Notes: generated by a model from the letters alone, not told the origin. DNA of 64,000 nucleotides from Alphaproteobacteria bacterium (GCA_016783965.1 JADHVO010000007.1:248001-312000); one strand, 5' to 3'. Positions 9,355 through 17,452 are shown, numbered from the stretch's first letter. Translations and numbers: made by a program.

Positions 9355-9722
9355 ATTTGGATTCTCCTCAGCTAGTGGTGTGGGTGCAGCGCAGCGAACG
9401 GGCTGCCACACCCGTATCAACGCGCATCCGGATAATTGCTGCGCCGCAATATCGTTCCGCTGCGTTCACAACAAATATCCGCGACGAATTTCTGACGTTG
9501 GGATGACAGCAATCACGGCGAAACCCTGACAGGGCGTCCTTCGTCGCGTAGGCGTCGGCCAGGAACTCCCGGAGGATTTGGCAAGCTTCTCGCCGCTGTC
9601 GTAATAGTCCTTTGCGCATCCGCTGGCCCATGCCCGCGCCTGCCAAGAAGTGGTCGGCGGCAAGTCGAAGTCCTCGGTGACCTTCGCGGCCGATGGATGA
9701 ACCACCCGCAGCGGGAACGTTC
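9355..9722. other. Gap of 368 bp, possible decayed minus-strand ORF
   Basis: No convincing intact gene. On the minus strand a frame from about 9705 encodes a peptide containing AKVTEDFDLPP and CAKDYYDSGEKLAK, after which protein-like sequence continues in another frame as ILREFLADAYATKDALSGF. Joined by a one-base shift near 9575 they would make about 75 residues of plausible helical protein. This could be a decayed hypothetical gene or chance. The segment next to the phasin-like gene (9400-9480) is AT-richer and may hold that gene's promoter. Confidence 0.3.
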
Positions 9723-10364
9723 TCAGGGCAACAGCCGGTACACGCCGGTGTCGCGGACCTCGCGGTCTTCCAGGTCGCGGCTCACCGCCACGCCATAGCC
9801 GACCAGCTTCTCCAGCCCTTCCTTTGGAAAATAGCTCCGCCCCGGATCGCCGAGCAGCACCGTCTTTCCTTCAGTCACCGCGCGCCTCAGCCACGCGATC
9901 AGCCGCTCTGCCAGCGGCCGCTCATAACACATGTCGCCGACGAGGATGACGTCCCAACCGATATCGCTGCCGATCAGGTCGTCGTTGGTTGTTTCCAGTC
10001 CTTCGAAGCCATTCGCCGCAGCGTTCAGCGCCGTCGCTGCGGTCGCAAATTTGTCGATGTCGGCAGCAAGCGCCGACGCCCCGCACATGGTGGCCGCAAT
10101 CGCGACAAGCCCCGACCCGGCTCCGAAGTCGAGTACCGCCGAGCCACGCGCGGTTTCTGGATTGTCGATCAGGTATCGTGCCAGCGCCTGTCCGCCGGCC
10201 CATGCGAACGCCCAATAGGGTGGCGGCACGCCTTGCTGCTCCAGTTCTTCTTCGGTCAGCCGCCACAACGGCAGCACTTCCGTCGCCAGATGCAGCCTGA
10301 TCTCCGGCACCAGCGGCGGCGAAACGAGCTGTGTGTTGTTGCGGACAAAGTCGGTTGGATTCAT
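9723..10364 (-). CDS. ETF-beta-type protein lysine methyltransferase
   Basis: 213-residue class I SAM methyltransferase. The N-terminal segment VPPPYWAFAWAGGQALARYL followed by motif I VLDFGAGSGLVAIAA and post-I ALAADID matches the METTL20/ETFBKMT branch, whose alphaproteobacterial members trimethylate lysines of electron-transfer flavoprotein beta. DMCYERPLAERLIAWL fits the motif IV region with the Asp that replaces the usual NPP signature. Full length. It is divergent from rsgA with a 195-bp gap. The exact target is inferred from family, and no ETF genes are in the window. Confidence 0.8.
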   Translation of the reverse strand: MNPTDFVRNNTQLVSPPLVPEIRLHLATEVLPLWRLTEEELEQQGVPPPYWAFAWAGGQALARYLIDNPETARGSAVLDFGAGSGLVAIAATMCGASALAADIDKFATAATALNAAANGFEGLETTNDDLIGSDIGWDVILVGDMCYERPLAERLIAWLRRAVTEGKTVLLGDPGRSYFPKEGLEKLVGYGVAVSRDLEDREVRDTGVYRLLP

Positions 10365-10559
10365 CTGCCACCGTTAGCACACGTATTGACGCATGCGCAG
10401 TGTGGGCATAGGTTCGCGCCCGCGTCGCAAGCAACAGGAGGCGCCGAAACCGATGACTGTCGTAACCGCCCTCCGCCGCGCCGCGTCGTAAACACTTCCG
10501 CACATCACGGACGTTCCACCGCCGGCGCCCCTTAAGGCTCCTCTCGAAGGGACACAACC

Positions 10560-11639
10560 GTGCTTCAACGCTACGGCTGGAGCGACGCGCTCCAGCGGCA
10601 ATTCTCATCCTATGCCACGCTCGGCCTCGAACCCGCGCGGGTGCTCGTCCAGCAACGCGGCCGCTACGACATCGTGACGGCCGGCGGCGAGCGTTCGGCC
10701 ACGCTTGCCGGCAAGTTCGCGCATGACGCGGCAGACGGCGGCTACCCCGTCACCAGTGACTGGGTCGGTGTGTCCGCGCCGACGGGCGAGGGCGACGCGA
10801 TCATCCGTGCCGTGCTGCCGCGCACAACGACCTTCACCCGCCGCGAAGCCGGACCCGGCGCGCCGCGCGGACAGGTGGTGGCGGCGAATGTCGACGTGGC
10901 GCTGCTCGTCGCTTCGCTCAACGCCGATCTCAGCCTGCGCCGCATCGAGCGCTATCTCGCCTCGACGTGGGAGAGCGGTGCCCAGCCTGTTGTCGTCCTC
11001 ACCAAGGCCGACATGTGCGACGTCGTCGCCGAGCGCGTTGCAGAGGTCGAAGCCATCGCCTTCGGCGTACCCGTCCACGCGATCTCCTCGCTGACAGGGC
11101 AGGGCCTCGAGGCCGTGCGCCTGCATTTGCAACCCGGGCAGACCGCCGTGCTGCTCGGCAGCTCGGGCGTCGGCAAGTCCACGCTGGTCAATGCGCTCGC
11201 CGGCCGCCAGATCATGACCGTGCGCGAGATCCGCGATGACGACACAGGCAAGCACACCACCACCCATCGTGAGCTGATTCTGTTGCCGGATGGCGCGCTG
11301 ATCCTCGATACGCCAGGCATGCGCGAGCTGGGCCTGTGGGATGCGAGCGCCGGCGTCTCCACGGCCTTCGCCGACCTCGAAGCGCTGTTTGCGCAGTGCC
11401 GCTTCGACGATTGCAGCCACAGGAGCGAGCCCGGCTGTGCCGTCCGCGCCGCGCTGGATGACGGCACGCTCGAGCCGTCGCGCTGGGAGTCGTGGCGCAA
11501 GTTTCAGAAGGAGCTGCGCTTCCAGCACAACAAGGACGACTGGCAGTCGCGCATGGAAACCCGCCGTGAGCGCGTGCAGAAGCACAAAGACGGCCGCGCC
11601 CGGATGAAGTTCAAGATGAAAGGCGGCTACGACGACTGA
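10560..11639 (+). CDS. rsgA: Ribosome small-subunit GTPase RsgA
   Basis: 359-residue circularly permuted GTPase that checks 30S maturation and releases assembly factors. Order: N-terminal OB fold (to about residue 105), permuted G domain with G4 LTKAD, G5 ISSLTGQGL, then the P-loop GSSGVGKSTLVNAL and G3 LDTPGMRELG, and a C-terminal zinc module with CRFDDCSHRSEPGC. The tail is strongly basic (KFKMKGGYDD end), as is common for RNA contact. Starts with GTG after GAAGGG. Its stop is immediately followed by the stop of the convergent secreted-protein gene. Confidence 0.96.
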   Translation: MLQRYGWSDALQRQFSSYATLGLEPARVLVQQRGRYDIVTAGGERSATLAGKFAHDAADGGYPVTSDWVGVSAPTGEGDAIIRAVLPRTTTFTRREAGPGAPRGQVVAANVDVALLVASLNADLSLRRIERYLASTWESGAQPVVVLTKADMCDVVAERVAEVEAIAFGVPVHAISSLTGQGLEAVRLHLQPGQTAVLLGSSGVGKSTLVNALAGRQIMTVREIRDDDTGKHTTTHRELILLPDGALILDTPGMRELGLWDASAGVSTAFADLEALFAQCRFDDCSHRSEPGCAVRAALDDGTLEPSRWESWRKFQKELRFQHNKDDWQSRMETRRERVQKHKDGRARMKFKMKGGYDD

Positions 11640-12047
11640 TCAGACGATCTTCACGCGCCCGGCGTCGCAGGCGCTCGTGCCCGACGCGTCGGTCACATAG
11701 ACCTTCACGCTCACCGTGTGGTTCGCCAGGTCTGGAAGGTCAGGCACCTGCACGTTGACCGAGTGCTGCACGATCTTCTGCTCGGTCGCCAGCACGGAAC
11801 CGAGGCCGCTGGTGTCGCCCGCGGGCTGATCCGTCACGGTCATCACCACGCTGACGTCGGCGCCGGAGGCGCGGATGCTGTCGCACGCCACCGCGAACTT
11901 GTCGCCGCGCGGCACCACCGGGATGTCTACCCCGCCCAGATCGCTGGTCGCGTAGCTCTGGACGCTGGTTTCGCAGTTCGGGTCGCTGGCATAGGCGGCC
12001 GTCGCGGTCAGCACCGCAGCCGCCAGTCCAATCCACATCAAGCGCAT
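11640..12047 (-). CDS. Secreted hypothetical protein
   Basis: 135 residues beginning with a clear signal peptide (MRLMWIGLAAAVLTATAAYA, cleavage after AYA). The mature part has two Cys pairs' worth of spacing (NCETS, ACDSI, and ACDAG near the end) and beta-rich sequence such as VSVVMTVTD and HTVSVKVYVTD, suggesting a small Ig-like exported domain. ATG 12047 is selected because AGGGAG lies nine bases upstream; a longer frame to 12134 has no such site and would hide the signal peptide. Function unknown. Confidence 0.7.
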   Translation of the reverse strand: MRLMWIGLAAAVLTATAAYASDPNCETSVQSYATSDLGGVDIPVVPRGDKFAVACDSIRASGADVSVVMTVTDQPAGDTSGLGSVLATEQKIVQHSVNVQVPDLPDLANHTVSVKVYVTDASGTSACDAGRVKIV

Positions 12048-12208
12048 GGAAAAGCTCCCTCTTCCAATTACAATATACGCCGGTCTTGTGAACTTACCAA
12101 TAGTCTCCGTCGCTCCAACGCAATGAAACTTCATTCACCCGCGCCGCCTGGCCAAGATGAGGCCCCGCATGCGCGAAGCGCATTGGCGGGTCAGCAGCGC
12201 TGACTCTC

Positions 12209-13666
12209 TTAAGCCACAACTGCCGAGCTTTCAGCCGACGTCCGAAGGCCGGCGGCCTCTTTCGAGAGCCACCAGAACCTCCAGCACATTAGGACCGCCG
12301 CGACCAGCAATCCGAACGCCAGCCCATACCAGATACCGAGTCCTTTCAGCCCGAACCCGAACGCGAACAACATGCAGGTCGGGAACCCGGCCAGCCAGTA
12401 GCTCGCGCCCGCGATCCACATCGGCGCCCGCGCGTCCTTCAGCCCGCGCAAAGATAGCGCGGCGGTCACCTGGATGCCGTCGACGATCTGGAACACCGCC
12501 GCGACGTGCAGGAACATCACCGCCAGCAACAGCGACGGCATGTTCTGCGCCGTGGGCGGCAGATAGAGCTGCGCGATCTCCATCGGCCAGGTCCACAGGA
12601 TGAACGACGTCATCGTCATGAACGCGCTGGCGACCAGGATCGCGCCCCAGCCCGCGCGTCGCACCGCTTCGTTGTCGCCGGCGCCGGCCGCCAGGCCCAC
12701 GCGCACCGTCGCGGCCATCGCGATGCCCAGCGGCACCATGAAGGTGATCGACGGCACGTTCATCGCGATCGTATGCGCCGCGAGGTAATCCAGTCCGAAA
12801 TGCCCCATGAAGAAGTTCGACGAGAAGAACAGGCACGCCTCGAACATCATGGTCAGGCCGATCGGCAGGCCCAGCCGGTACACTTCGCGCAGCTTGCTCC
12901 AGTCCGGCGTCAGGACGTCCCGAAAGATCCGGTACGCATGCAGCTTCGGCGTCAGCCGCACCACGATCAGCATGATGCAGAAACTCACGGCGAACGACGT
13001 CGCGCTTGCGACGCCCGAACCCATCAGGCCGAGCCGCGGGAAGCCGAAGTGCCCGAAGATCAGCGTGTAGTCGAACAGCGCATTGAAAAACACCGAGACG
13101 CCCATGACGATCAGCGACGCGTTCGGCTTCGACAGTGCCGTGGAGTAGTTCCTGAGCACCTGGAAGCCGAGCGAGAAGGGCAGGCCGAACGACAGCGGCA
13201 CCAGGAACGCCGCCGACGCGCTCGCCAGCTGTTCCGATTGCCCGAACGCCAGCATGATCGGATGCGCGAACTGGAGCAGCAGGAACAGCGGCACGCCCAC
13301 CATCAGCACCGACCAGAAGCCCATGCGCGCAACGATGCGCACGTCGTCCTTGTTCTCCGGATCGGCGCCCAGGATGTGCGCAATCATCGGCGACACCGCC
13401 GACGTGGGCCCCGAACCGAGCAGCCAGCAGAAATAGAACATCGTATTGCCCAGCACCGCGCCGGCGAGCGCCGTGTTGGAGAAGCGCGCCAGCATCAGTG
13501 TATCGGTCGTGCCGATCGCCATCTGCGCGAGCTGGGTCAGGATCAGCGGACCCGCGAGCTTCAGCAGCTCGCGCGTCTCGGCGATCCAGGCGTCGAAGCC
13601 GTGGCCCGACACGCGGGCGCCAGCGTTTTCCGGTTTGAATTCAGCAATGTCGGCAATATCGGTCAT
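12209..13666 (-). CDS. MATE-family multidrug/toxin efflux pump
   Basis: 485-residue transporter with twelve predicted helices arranged as two MATE repeats (first from about residue 30, second from about 265). Family stretches include GPLILTQLAQMAIGTTDTLM at the first helix and NVPSITFMVPLGIAMAATVR in the second half, typical of NorM/DinF-type Na+ or H+ antiporters. An AAGGA precedes the ATG. About 56 bp upstream of the start is a strong intrinsic terminator that belongs to the leader side of this gene, hinting at transcription attenuation or at a separate small RNA (see 13756-14031). Confidence 0.93.
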   Translation of the reverse strand: MTDIADIAEFKPENAGARVSGHGFDAWIAETRELLKLAGPLILTQLAQMAIGTTDTLMLARFSNTALAGAVLGNTMFYFCWLLGSGPTSAVSPMIAHILGADPENKDDVRIVARMGFWSVLMVGVPLFLLLQFAHPIMLAFGQSEQLASASAAFLVPLSFGLPFSLGFQVLRNYSTALSKPNASLIVMGVSVFFNALFDYTLIFGHFGFPRLGLMGSGVASATSFAVSFCIMLIVVRLTPKLHAYRIFRDVLTPDWSKLREVYRLGLPIGLTMMFEACLFFSSNFFMGHFGLDYLAAHTIAMNVPSITFMVPLGIAMAATVRVGLAAGAGDNEAVRRAGWGAILVASAFMTMTSFILWTWPMEIAQLYLPPTAQNMPSLLLAVMFLHVAAVFQIVDGIQVTAALSLRGLKDARAPMWIAGASYWLAGFPTCMLFAFGFGLKGLGIWYGLAFGLLVAAVLMCWRFWWLSKEAAGLRTSAESSAVVA

Positions 13667-13722
13667 GGTCCTTGGACGTTTTTCTAATCCCGGACCCGAC
13701 CCGAAGTTGGCAGGAAGCCAAC

Positions 13723-13754
13723 AAAAAACCCTCCGGAGCCGGGCTCGGGAGGGT
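13723..13754 (-). terminator. Intrinsic terminator T1 upstream of the MATE gene
   Basis: Read on the minus strand: ACCCTCCC-GAGC-CCG-GCTC-GGAGGGT followed by six T residues. It ends whatever is transcribed leftward from the 13.76-14.03 kb segment and precedes the MATE start by about 56 bp. Its sequence is nearly identical to terminator T2 at 18282-18309. Confidence 0.85.
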
Positions 13755-13755
13755 T

Positions 13756-14031
13756 GCGGCTTGCGCTAAGGTATCCCTAGCGCGCGGACTCCTCCTGAGC
13801 GAAGACAGCGGTCCCCCCGCCCTGCGGACGGAAAGGCACGGCCGTGCAAACCTTTCGAATGGAACTGTGCATCAGTCTCGCTCGTAAGCCCCGCGGACCC
13901 CATGCCCGCGAATACACGTCGTGGGTACGCCCCGAATCTCACCAAGTCAACACAAGGTGGAATGACACTGCGCATAAGCATCATGCGTGTCCCGCAAGCA
14001 ACGTTCGCGCCTGCATAAACGTATGACCACA
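13756..14031 (-). other. Non-coding segment, candidate small RNA or structured MATE leader
   Basis: About 276 bp with no credible protein, bounded by the rtcB terminator and terminator T1. On the minus strand a TTGACT hexamer near 13950 could be a -35 element, followed by GC-rich self-complementary segments (TTGCACGGCCGTGC, and GCGCTAGGGATACCTTAGCGC whose ends pair) and then T1. The layout promoter-structured RNA-terminator-MATE fits either an independent sRNA or a riboswitch-type leader. I could not match it to a named class; a weak resemblance to a cobalamin box was rejected. Confidence 0.45.
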
Positions 14032-14035
14032 AATG

Positions 14036-14069
14036 AAAAAGGCGCCGGCCGCTTTCGCGAACCGGCGCC
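14036..14069 (-). terminator. Intrinsic terminator of the rsr-rtcB unit
   Basis: Minus strand: GGCGCCGG, a 13-nt loop TTCGCGAAAGCGG, CCGGCGCC, then a run of T. It lies 18 bp after the rtcB stop and ends the leftward Y RNA-rsr-rtcB transcription unit. Confidence 0.9.
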
Positions 14070-14086
14070 TTTTCCATTTCGGGACA

Positions 14087-15292
14087 TCAGCCCTTCACGC
14101 ACACGACCTGGCGCAGCGTGTGCACAATCTCCACGAGATCGGCCTGCGCCGCCATCACCGCGTCTATGTCCTTGTAGGCCATCGGCGTCTCGTCGATCAC
14201 GCCGGCGTCCTTGCGGCACTCGATGCCCTCGGTCGCCTTGATGTGATCGTCGAGCGTGAACTGCGCCTTCGCCGCCGTGCGCGACAATGCGCGGCCGGCG
14301 CCGTGGGAGCAGCTCTCGAACGACTCCGGGTTTCCCAGCCCGCGCACGATGAACGACTTGGCGCCCATCGAGCCCGGGATGATGCCCAGATCGCCCTTGC
14401 CAGCCTTCACCGCCCCCTTGCGGGTCACCCACACCTGCGCGCCGAAATGCATCTCGCGCGACACGTAGTTGTGGTGGCAGTTCACGGCCAGCTTGTCGGT
14501 CGTAAAGCTGCGCAGCGACTCGCGAAGCACGCGCAACACGCGCTCCATCATCGCCTTGCGGTTCTCCATCGCGAAGTCCTGCGCCCAGAGCATCGCCTCG
14601 ACATAGTCGTCGAACGCGGCTTCGCCCTCGGCCAGCCAGGCCAGGTCCTTGTCGGGAATGTGCACCGCGCGCTTCGTCAGAAGCTCGCGCGCCTTCTCGA
14701 TGTAGGTACGGCCGATCGCGTTGCCGATCCCGCGCGATCCCGAGTGGAGCATCACCCACACCTCGTCGCGCTCGTCAAGACAGAGTTCAATGAAGTGGTT
14801 GCCGCTGCCCAGCGAGCCCAGATGGATGAGCGAGTTCTCCTTGGCGAGACGCGGGGTCTTCTCGCAGATCGCCTTGAACCCTTCGTCCAGCTTGGCCCAG
14901 CGCGCCGAGATGGAGTTGGGAATGCCGCCCGGCTTTCCCTTCCAGCCGGAGCCCGCACCCTGTCCGCCCACCGGCACGGCCCGCTCGATGTCTGAGCGAA
15001 TCTCTGCCAGCGAGTCCGGCAGGTCGGTGGCCTTGAGAGTGGTGTGCACCGCCATCATGCCGCAGCCGATGTCGACGCCCACCGCCGCGGGCACGATCGC
15101 GCCCTTGGTCGGAATGACCGAGCCCACTGTCGCGCCGCGGCCGAAGTGAACGTCCGGCATTACCGCGATGTGGTCGTGAATGAACGGCAATGACGCCGCG
15201 TTGATGAGCTGGGTACGCGCTGCGTCCTCGAGGGGCACGCCCTCGATCCACGCCTTGATCGGCGCACCGCCCTCCTGAATGGTCTTGTACAT
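14087..15292 (-). CDS. rtcB: RNA ligase RtcB
   Basis: 401-residue GTP- and Mn-dependent ligase that joins 2',3'-cyclic-phosphate or 3'-phosphate ends to 5'-OH ends, healing cleaved tRNA and other RNA. Metal and guanylylation residues are in place: Cys77 in VGVDIGCGM, His166 in GSGNHFIE, His183 in MLHSGSRG, the NCHHNY block near 271, and the guanylylated His330 in CSHGAGRALSR. Length matches the E. coli type. It lies 71 bp behind rsr; that gap holds a GC hairpin (15309-15335 region). ATG 15292 is taken over the long upstream extension, which is Arg-rich and out of family. No RtcA cyclase and no archease gene is nearby. Confidence 0.97.
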   Translation of the reverse strand: MYKTIQEGGAPIKAWIEGVPLEDAARTQLINAASLPFIHDHIAVMPDVHFGRGATVGSVIPTKGAIVPAAVGVDIGCGMMAVHTTLKATDLPDSLAEIRSDIERAVPVGGQGAGSGWKGKPGGIPNSISARWAKLDEGFKAICEKTPRLAKENSLIHLGSLGSGNHFIELCLDERDEVWVMLHSGSRGIGNAIGRTYIEKARELLTKRAVHIPDKDLAWLAEGEAAFDDYVEAMLWAQDFAMENRKAMMERVLRVLRESLRSFTTDKLAVNCHHNYVSREMHFGAQVWVTRKGAVKAGKGDLGIIPGSMGAKSFIVRGLGNPESFESCSHGAGRALSRTAAKAQFTLDDHIKATEGIECRKDAGVIDETPMAYKDIDAVMAAQADLVEIVHTLRQVVCVKG

Positions 15293-15363
15293 GTGAAGAT
15301 GCCCGGACGCGTTATTGGCGCGCCCGGGCCCCAGTTGTGTTGATGATAGCGGCAAGTCGGCCG

Positions 15364-16689
15364 CTAGTGCTTCGTCTCTTCCGACGCCGCGATCCAGGCG
15401 ATCACCGCTTCGGAGAAGCCGTCCACGCGCAGCCAGTCGCCGTGGCCGATGCCGTGCTGGTAGGACGCGACGTTGATGATCGTGCCGCGCGCCTTGGGCG
15501 CGGGCACCTGGTCGTGCGCCTGCTCGTCGGTGAAGACGATCAGGCGATCGCCCTTGCGGTCGATCTCCGTCACGGCCCTGCCGAGATACGTCCCGCCGTG
15601 GGGCTGGGACGCCACGACCGCATCGCGGAGCGCGAAGCCGCGCCGGGGCGCGACCTTCACCACCTTCTCGGAGAAGGTGAAGATCTCGACCTCGTCGCAG
15701 ATCTCGCGCGCCAGGATCGCCAGGCCGCACGCCGCCTCCAGCCGGGTCATCTCCGACCTGGCCGACAGCAGAGCGTCCATCGAGCCCGACACGTCGATCA
15801 GGAGCCGCGTGCGGCCCTTGAGCCGCACGTGACCGGCGATCGACTTCAGCATCGCGCCCTCGAGCTCGGGCTCGAAGTCGGGCGCATAGCGGGCCGCCGC
15901 GATGAAGCGATAGGGAAGGATACGATCCGTCTTCATCGCCTCGATCGCCTGCGCGATAGTCTTACGCTCGACGCCGGCGGTCTGCATCAGGCGGAGGTTG
16001 CGGAGCAGTGCGAGCCCTCCCAGCTTCTTCTCGCCGATCAGGCGCTCGAACGTCTCGCGCTTGTCCTTTCCGCCCGAGAGCGACACCTCCCAGGTATCGG
16101 GTGCGGCCAGCGTGCCGTCGACAAGCTGCTTCCATACCTTCGCCTGGTCGCCCGACCTGGGCTTGGCGTGCACCAGGAACAGCACGTCGCGCAGGCGCAC
16201 GGGCCCGTCGCGGTCGTACTTGGCGAGCTGGTAGGCGTCGAACTTCGCCACCGCGCGCGCCAGTCCCTTCTTCACCTGGGCGGAGACGGGCTGCTTCTTG
16301 CGCTGCTGCATGGGGCCGAGCGCGTCGGCCCAGTAGATCGCAAGAAACTCCGTCAGCTCGTCGGGACGCTGGACGATACGCTCCAGAGTATCCGCCACCA
16401 GCTTACGGTGCGTCTCGTGCCGCGCCATCTCGCGCACCATGAGCAGAGGCGCATGGCGCAGCTTCATCTGCTCGCGCGCCTCGATCGCCATTGCGGCGAC
16501 CGTCTCGGCCTTGACCGCGGGCACCAGGTCCTTGATGCGGTCGGCGATGGTCACGCCGTCCTCATAGAACTGGTCCTCCCACAGCATGCAGTTCATCAGC
16601 GCGCGCCGAAGCTGCTGCTCGGGCCCGAACTTGCGCGCCCTGGCGCCCTCGAACGTGAACGCCTTCAGGATCTTGTTGAGCTTGGCCAT
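15364..16689 (-). CDS. rsr: Ro60/TROVE-domain Y RNA-binding protein (Rsr)
   Basis: 441 residues. The N-terminal two thirds are alpha-helical HEAT-like TROVE repeats that form the ring of Ro proteins (for example MNCMLWEDQFYEDG near 32, RDVLFLVHAKP near 167, RLIGEKKLGGLALLRNLRLM near 216). The last third is a von Willebrand A domain with an intact MIDAS motif LLIDVSGSMD (Asp299-Ser301-Ser303) and GGTYLGRAV. Bacterial Ro proteins bind Y RNAs on the outer rim and misfolded or fragmented RNA in the ring, and work with nucleases or RtcB. ATG 16689 follows AAGGGGGTGACC. It is the first protein gene after the Y RNA array and is followed by rtcB. Confidence 0.95.
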   Translation of the reverse strand: MAKLNKILKAFTFEGARARKFGPEQQLRRALMNCMLWEDQFYEDGVTIADRIKDLVPAVKAETVAAMAIEAREQMKLRHAPLLMVREMARHETHRKLVADTLERIVQRPDELTEFLAIYWADALGPMQQRKKQPVSAQVKKGLARAVAKFDAYQLAKYDRDGPVRLRDVLFLVHAKPRSGDQAKVWKQLVDGTLAAPDTWEVSLSGGKDKRETFERLIGEKKLGGLALLRNLRLMQTAGVERKTIAQAIEAMKTDRILPYRFIAAARYAPDFEPELEGAMLKSIAGHVRLKGRTRLLIDVSGSMDALLSARSEMTRLEAACGLAILAREICDEVEIFTFSEKVVKVAPRRGFALRDAVVASQPHGGTYLGRAVTEIDRKGDRLIVFTDEQAHDQVPAPKARGTIINVASYQHGIGHGDWLRVDGFSEAVIAWIAASEETKH

Positions 16690-16737
16690 AGGTCACCCCC
16701 TTTCGGCCTAGGTTAGTTGGTTTGGTTGCAAAGTTAA

Positions 16738-16778
16738 GGCGTGCAGCATCGGGTTGGTGGGCGGCGATGCTGCACGCC
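16738..16778. repeat. Conserved-loop hairpin, copy A (rsr leader)
   Basis: Perfect 13-bp stem GGCGTGCAGCATC / GATGCTGCACGCC around the 15-nt loop GGGTTGGTGGGCGGC (16751-16765) on the + strand. The same loop with different perfect 13-bp stems occurs at 17494-17534 and 57389-57429. Here it lies between the last Y RNA unit and the rsr start, in the opposite orientation to the smpB copy relative to transcription. Confidence 0.85.
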
Positions 16779-16789
16779 GCAAAATGCCA

Positions 16790-16885
16790 GAGAACAGGCG
16801 CTGCCCGAGACGGTGCGATGCACCGATGGCGCGCAGGCTTCCGCCCCGCCTTCCACCACCCGAAGAAACGGACAACTTCACTACC
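16790..16885 (-). ncRNA. Y RNA unit 8 (degenerate, nearest rsr)
   Basis: Minus strand: starts GGTAGTGAAG (one change from the array consensus) and ends CTGTTCTC. The Ro-type stem is GTTGTCCG (5') with CGGGCAGC (3'), all eight positions pairing if two G-U wobbles are allowed. The interior lacks a clean T-arm and holds a CGGTGCATCGCACCG hairpin. It looks like a decaying or minimal copy. Confidence 0.6.
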
Positions 16886-16901
16886 GGCAAAAGAGATTGA
16901 C

Positions 16902-17035
16902 GGGGAACGATCGACGTTGTTGCTGCCCTTGCGGGCGTGCGCTGAGCTACGGCCTTGCGACCGGCAGGCATTGAACCCTGCGCCTCCACGCCTTCGCGTG
17001 GTGCTCTATCCGAAGTAACAAGCGTCTTCACCACC
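16902..17035 (-). ncRNA. Y RNA unit 7
   Basis: Minus strand: starts GGTGGTGAAG, ends GTTCCC. The Ro-type stem is GACG-C-TTGTT with AACAACGTC, perfect apart from one bulged C on the 5' side, a feature of Ro-binding stems. The tRNA-like domain has a T-arm GCAGGGTTCAATGCCTGC, an acceptor-type hairpin CGGTC-GCAA-GGCCG capped by a GNRA tetraloop, then a D-arm-like TAGCTCAGCGCACG. This 5'/3' order is that of a circularly permuted tRNA. Confidence 0.8.
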
Positions 17036-17043
17036 GTCACGCC

Positions 17044-17078
17044 GCCCACGCGGAAACCAGCAGGTCCTCCGCGTGGGC
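17044..17078. repeat. Spacer hairpin between Y RNA units 6 and 7
   Basis: Perfect 11-bp stem GCCCACGCGGA / TCCGCGTGGGC with a 13-nt loop, extended outward by GTCACGCC / GGCGTCAC with a one-base bulge. Similar in shape to the conserved-loop hairpins but with an unrelated loop. It may separate RNA units by acting as a processing or stop signal. Confidence 0.6.
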
Positions 17079-17102
17079 CGGCGTCACTCAACAAACTTGT
17101 CC

Positions 17103-17212
17103 GGGAACAGGCGCGATCCACCGTTGCCCTCCACAGGGCCTCGTGCACGGGCACGGGAGGAGTCGAACCTTCTGAGCGTTAGCTCGACGAAGTATGGGAA
17201 CGCTTCACCACG
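17103..17212 (-). ncRNA. Y RNA unit 6
   Basis: Minus strand: starts CGTGGTGAAG, ends CTGTTCCC. Stem GCGTTCCCA with TGGATCGC pairs imperfectly (outer GCG/CGC and inner CCA/TGG, with mismatches between). The inside has a T-loop-like AAGGTTCGACTCCT, an acceptor-type hairpin CGTGC-CCGT-GCACG and a D-arm-like GCCC-TGTGGA-GGGC. Order T-arm, closed acceptor, D-arm is kept. Confidence 0.7.
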
Positions 17213-17294
17213 AACGAAGAAAAGGCACACGACATCCTGCGCGGTTCACACACCGGGCAGGCGTTCCCCAGGCACGAGGCCAAGGTTGGAATCC

Positions 17295-17439
17295 GGGAAC
17301 AGGCGATGCTGAGACGGCTTGCAGGCTTGCGCCCTGGGCCTAGTGCTCTGCCGCTGAGCTACAGGTGCATGAACACCTGGTGGGATTCGAACCCACGACC
17401 TCTCGTTTAACAGACGAAGTAACAGCAATCTTCACCACG
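17295..17439 (-). ncRNA. Y RNA unit 5, strongest permuted-tRNA domain
   Basis: Minus strand: starts CGTGGTGAAG, ends CTGTTCCC. Ro-type stem GAT-T-GCTG (17423-17430) pairs with CAGCATC (17304-17311 region) leaving one bulged T. The inner domain reads T-arm GTGGGTTCGAATCCCAC (17380-17396), then an acceptor stem closed by a short loop, CAGGTG-TTCATG-CACCTG (17362-17379), then D-arm GCTCAGCGGCAGAGC (17345-17359). A real tRNA would have the acceptor ends open and the anticodon loop closed; here it is the reverse, as in YrlA. tRNA finders could miscall part of this. Confidence 0.85.
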
Positions 17440-17452
17440 GATCGTGCGCGAA

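Noticed and set aside
13756..13960. Cobalamin riboswitch or hammerhead ribozyme in the MATE leader
   Set aside because: AGTCC and GGATACC recall a B12 box but spacing and flanks do not fit; CTGATGC is not the required CTGATGA and no matching GAAA core is placed.
17345..17420. A canonical tRNA gene on the minus strand
   Set aside because: The T-arm precedes the acceptor hairpin and D-arm, the acceptor ends are joined and no anticodon loop is enclosed; it fits a permuted Y RNA domain.
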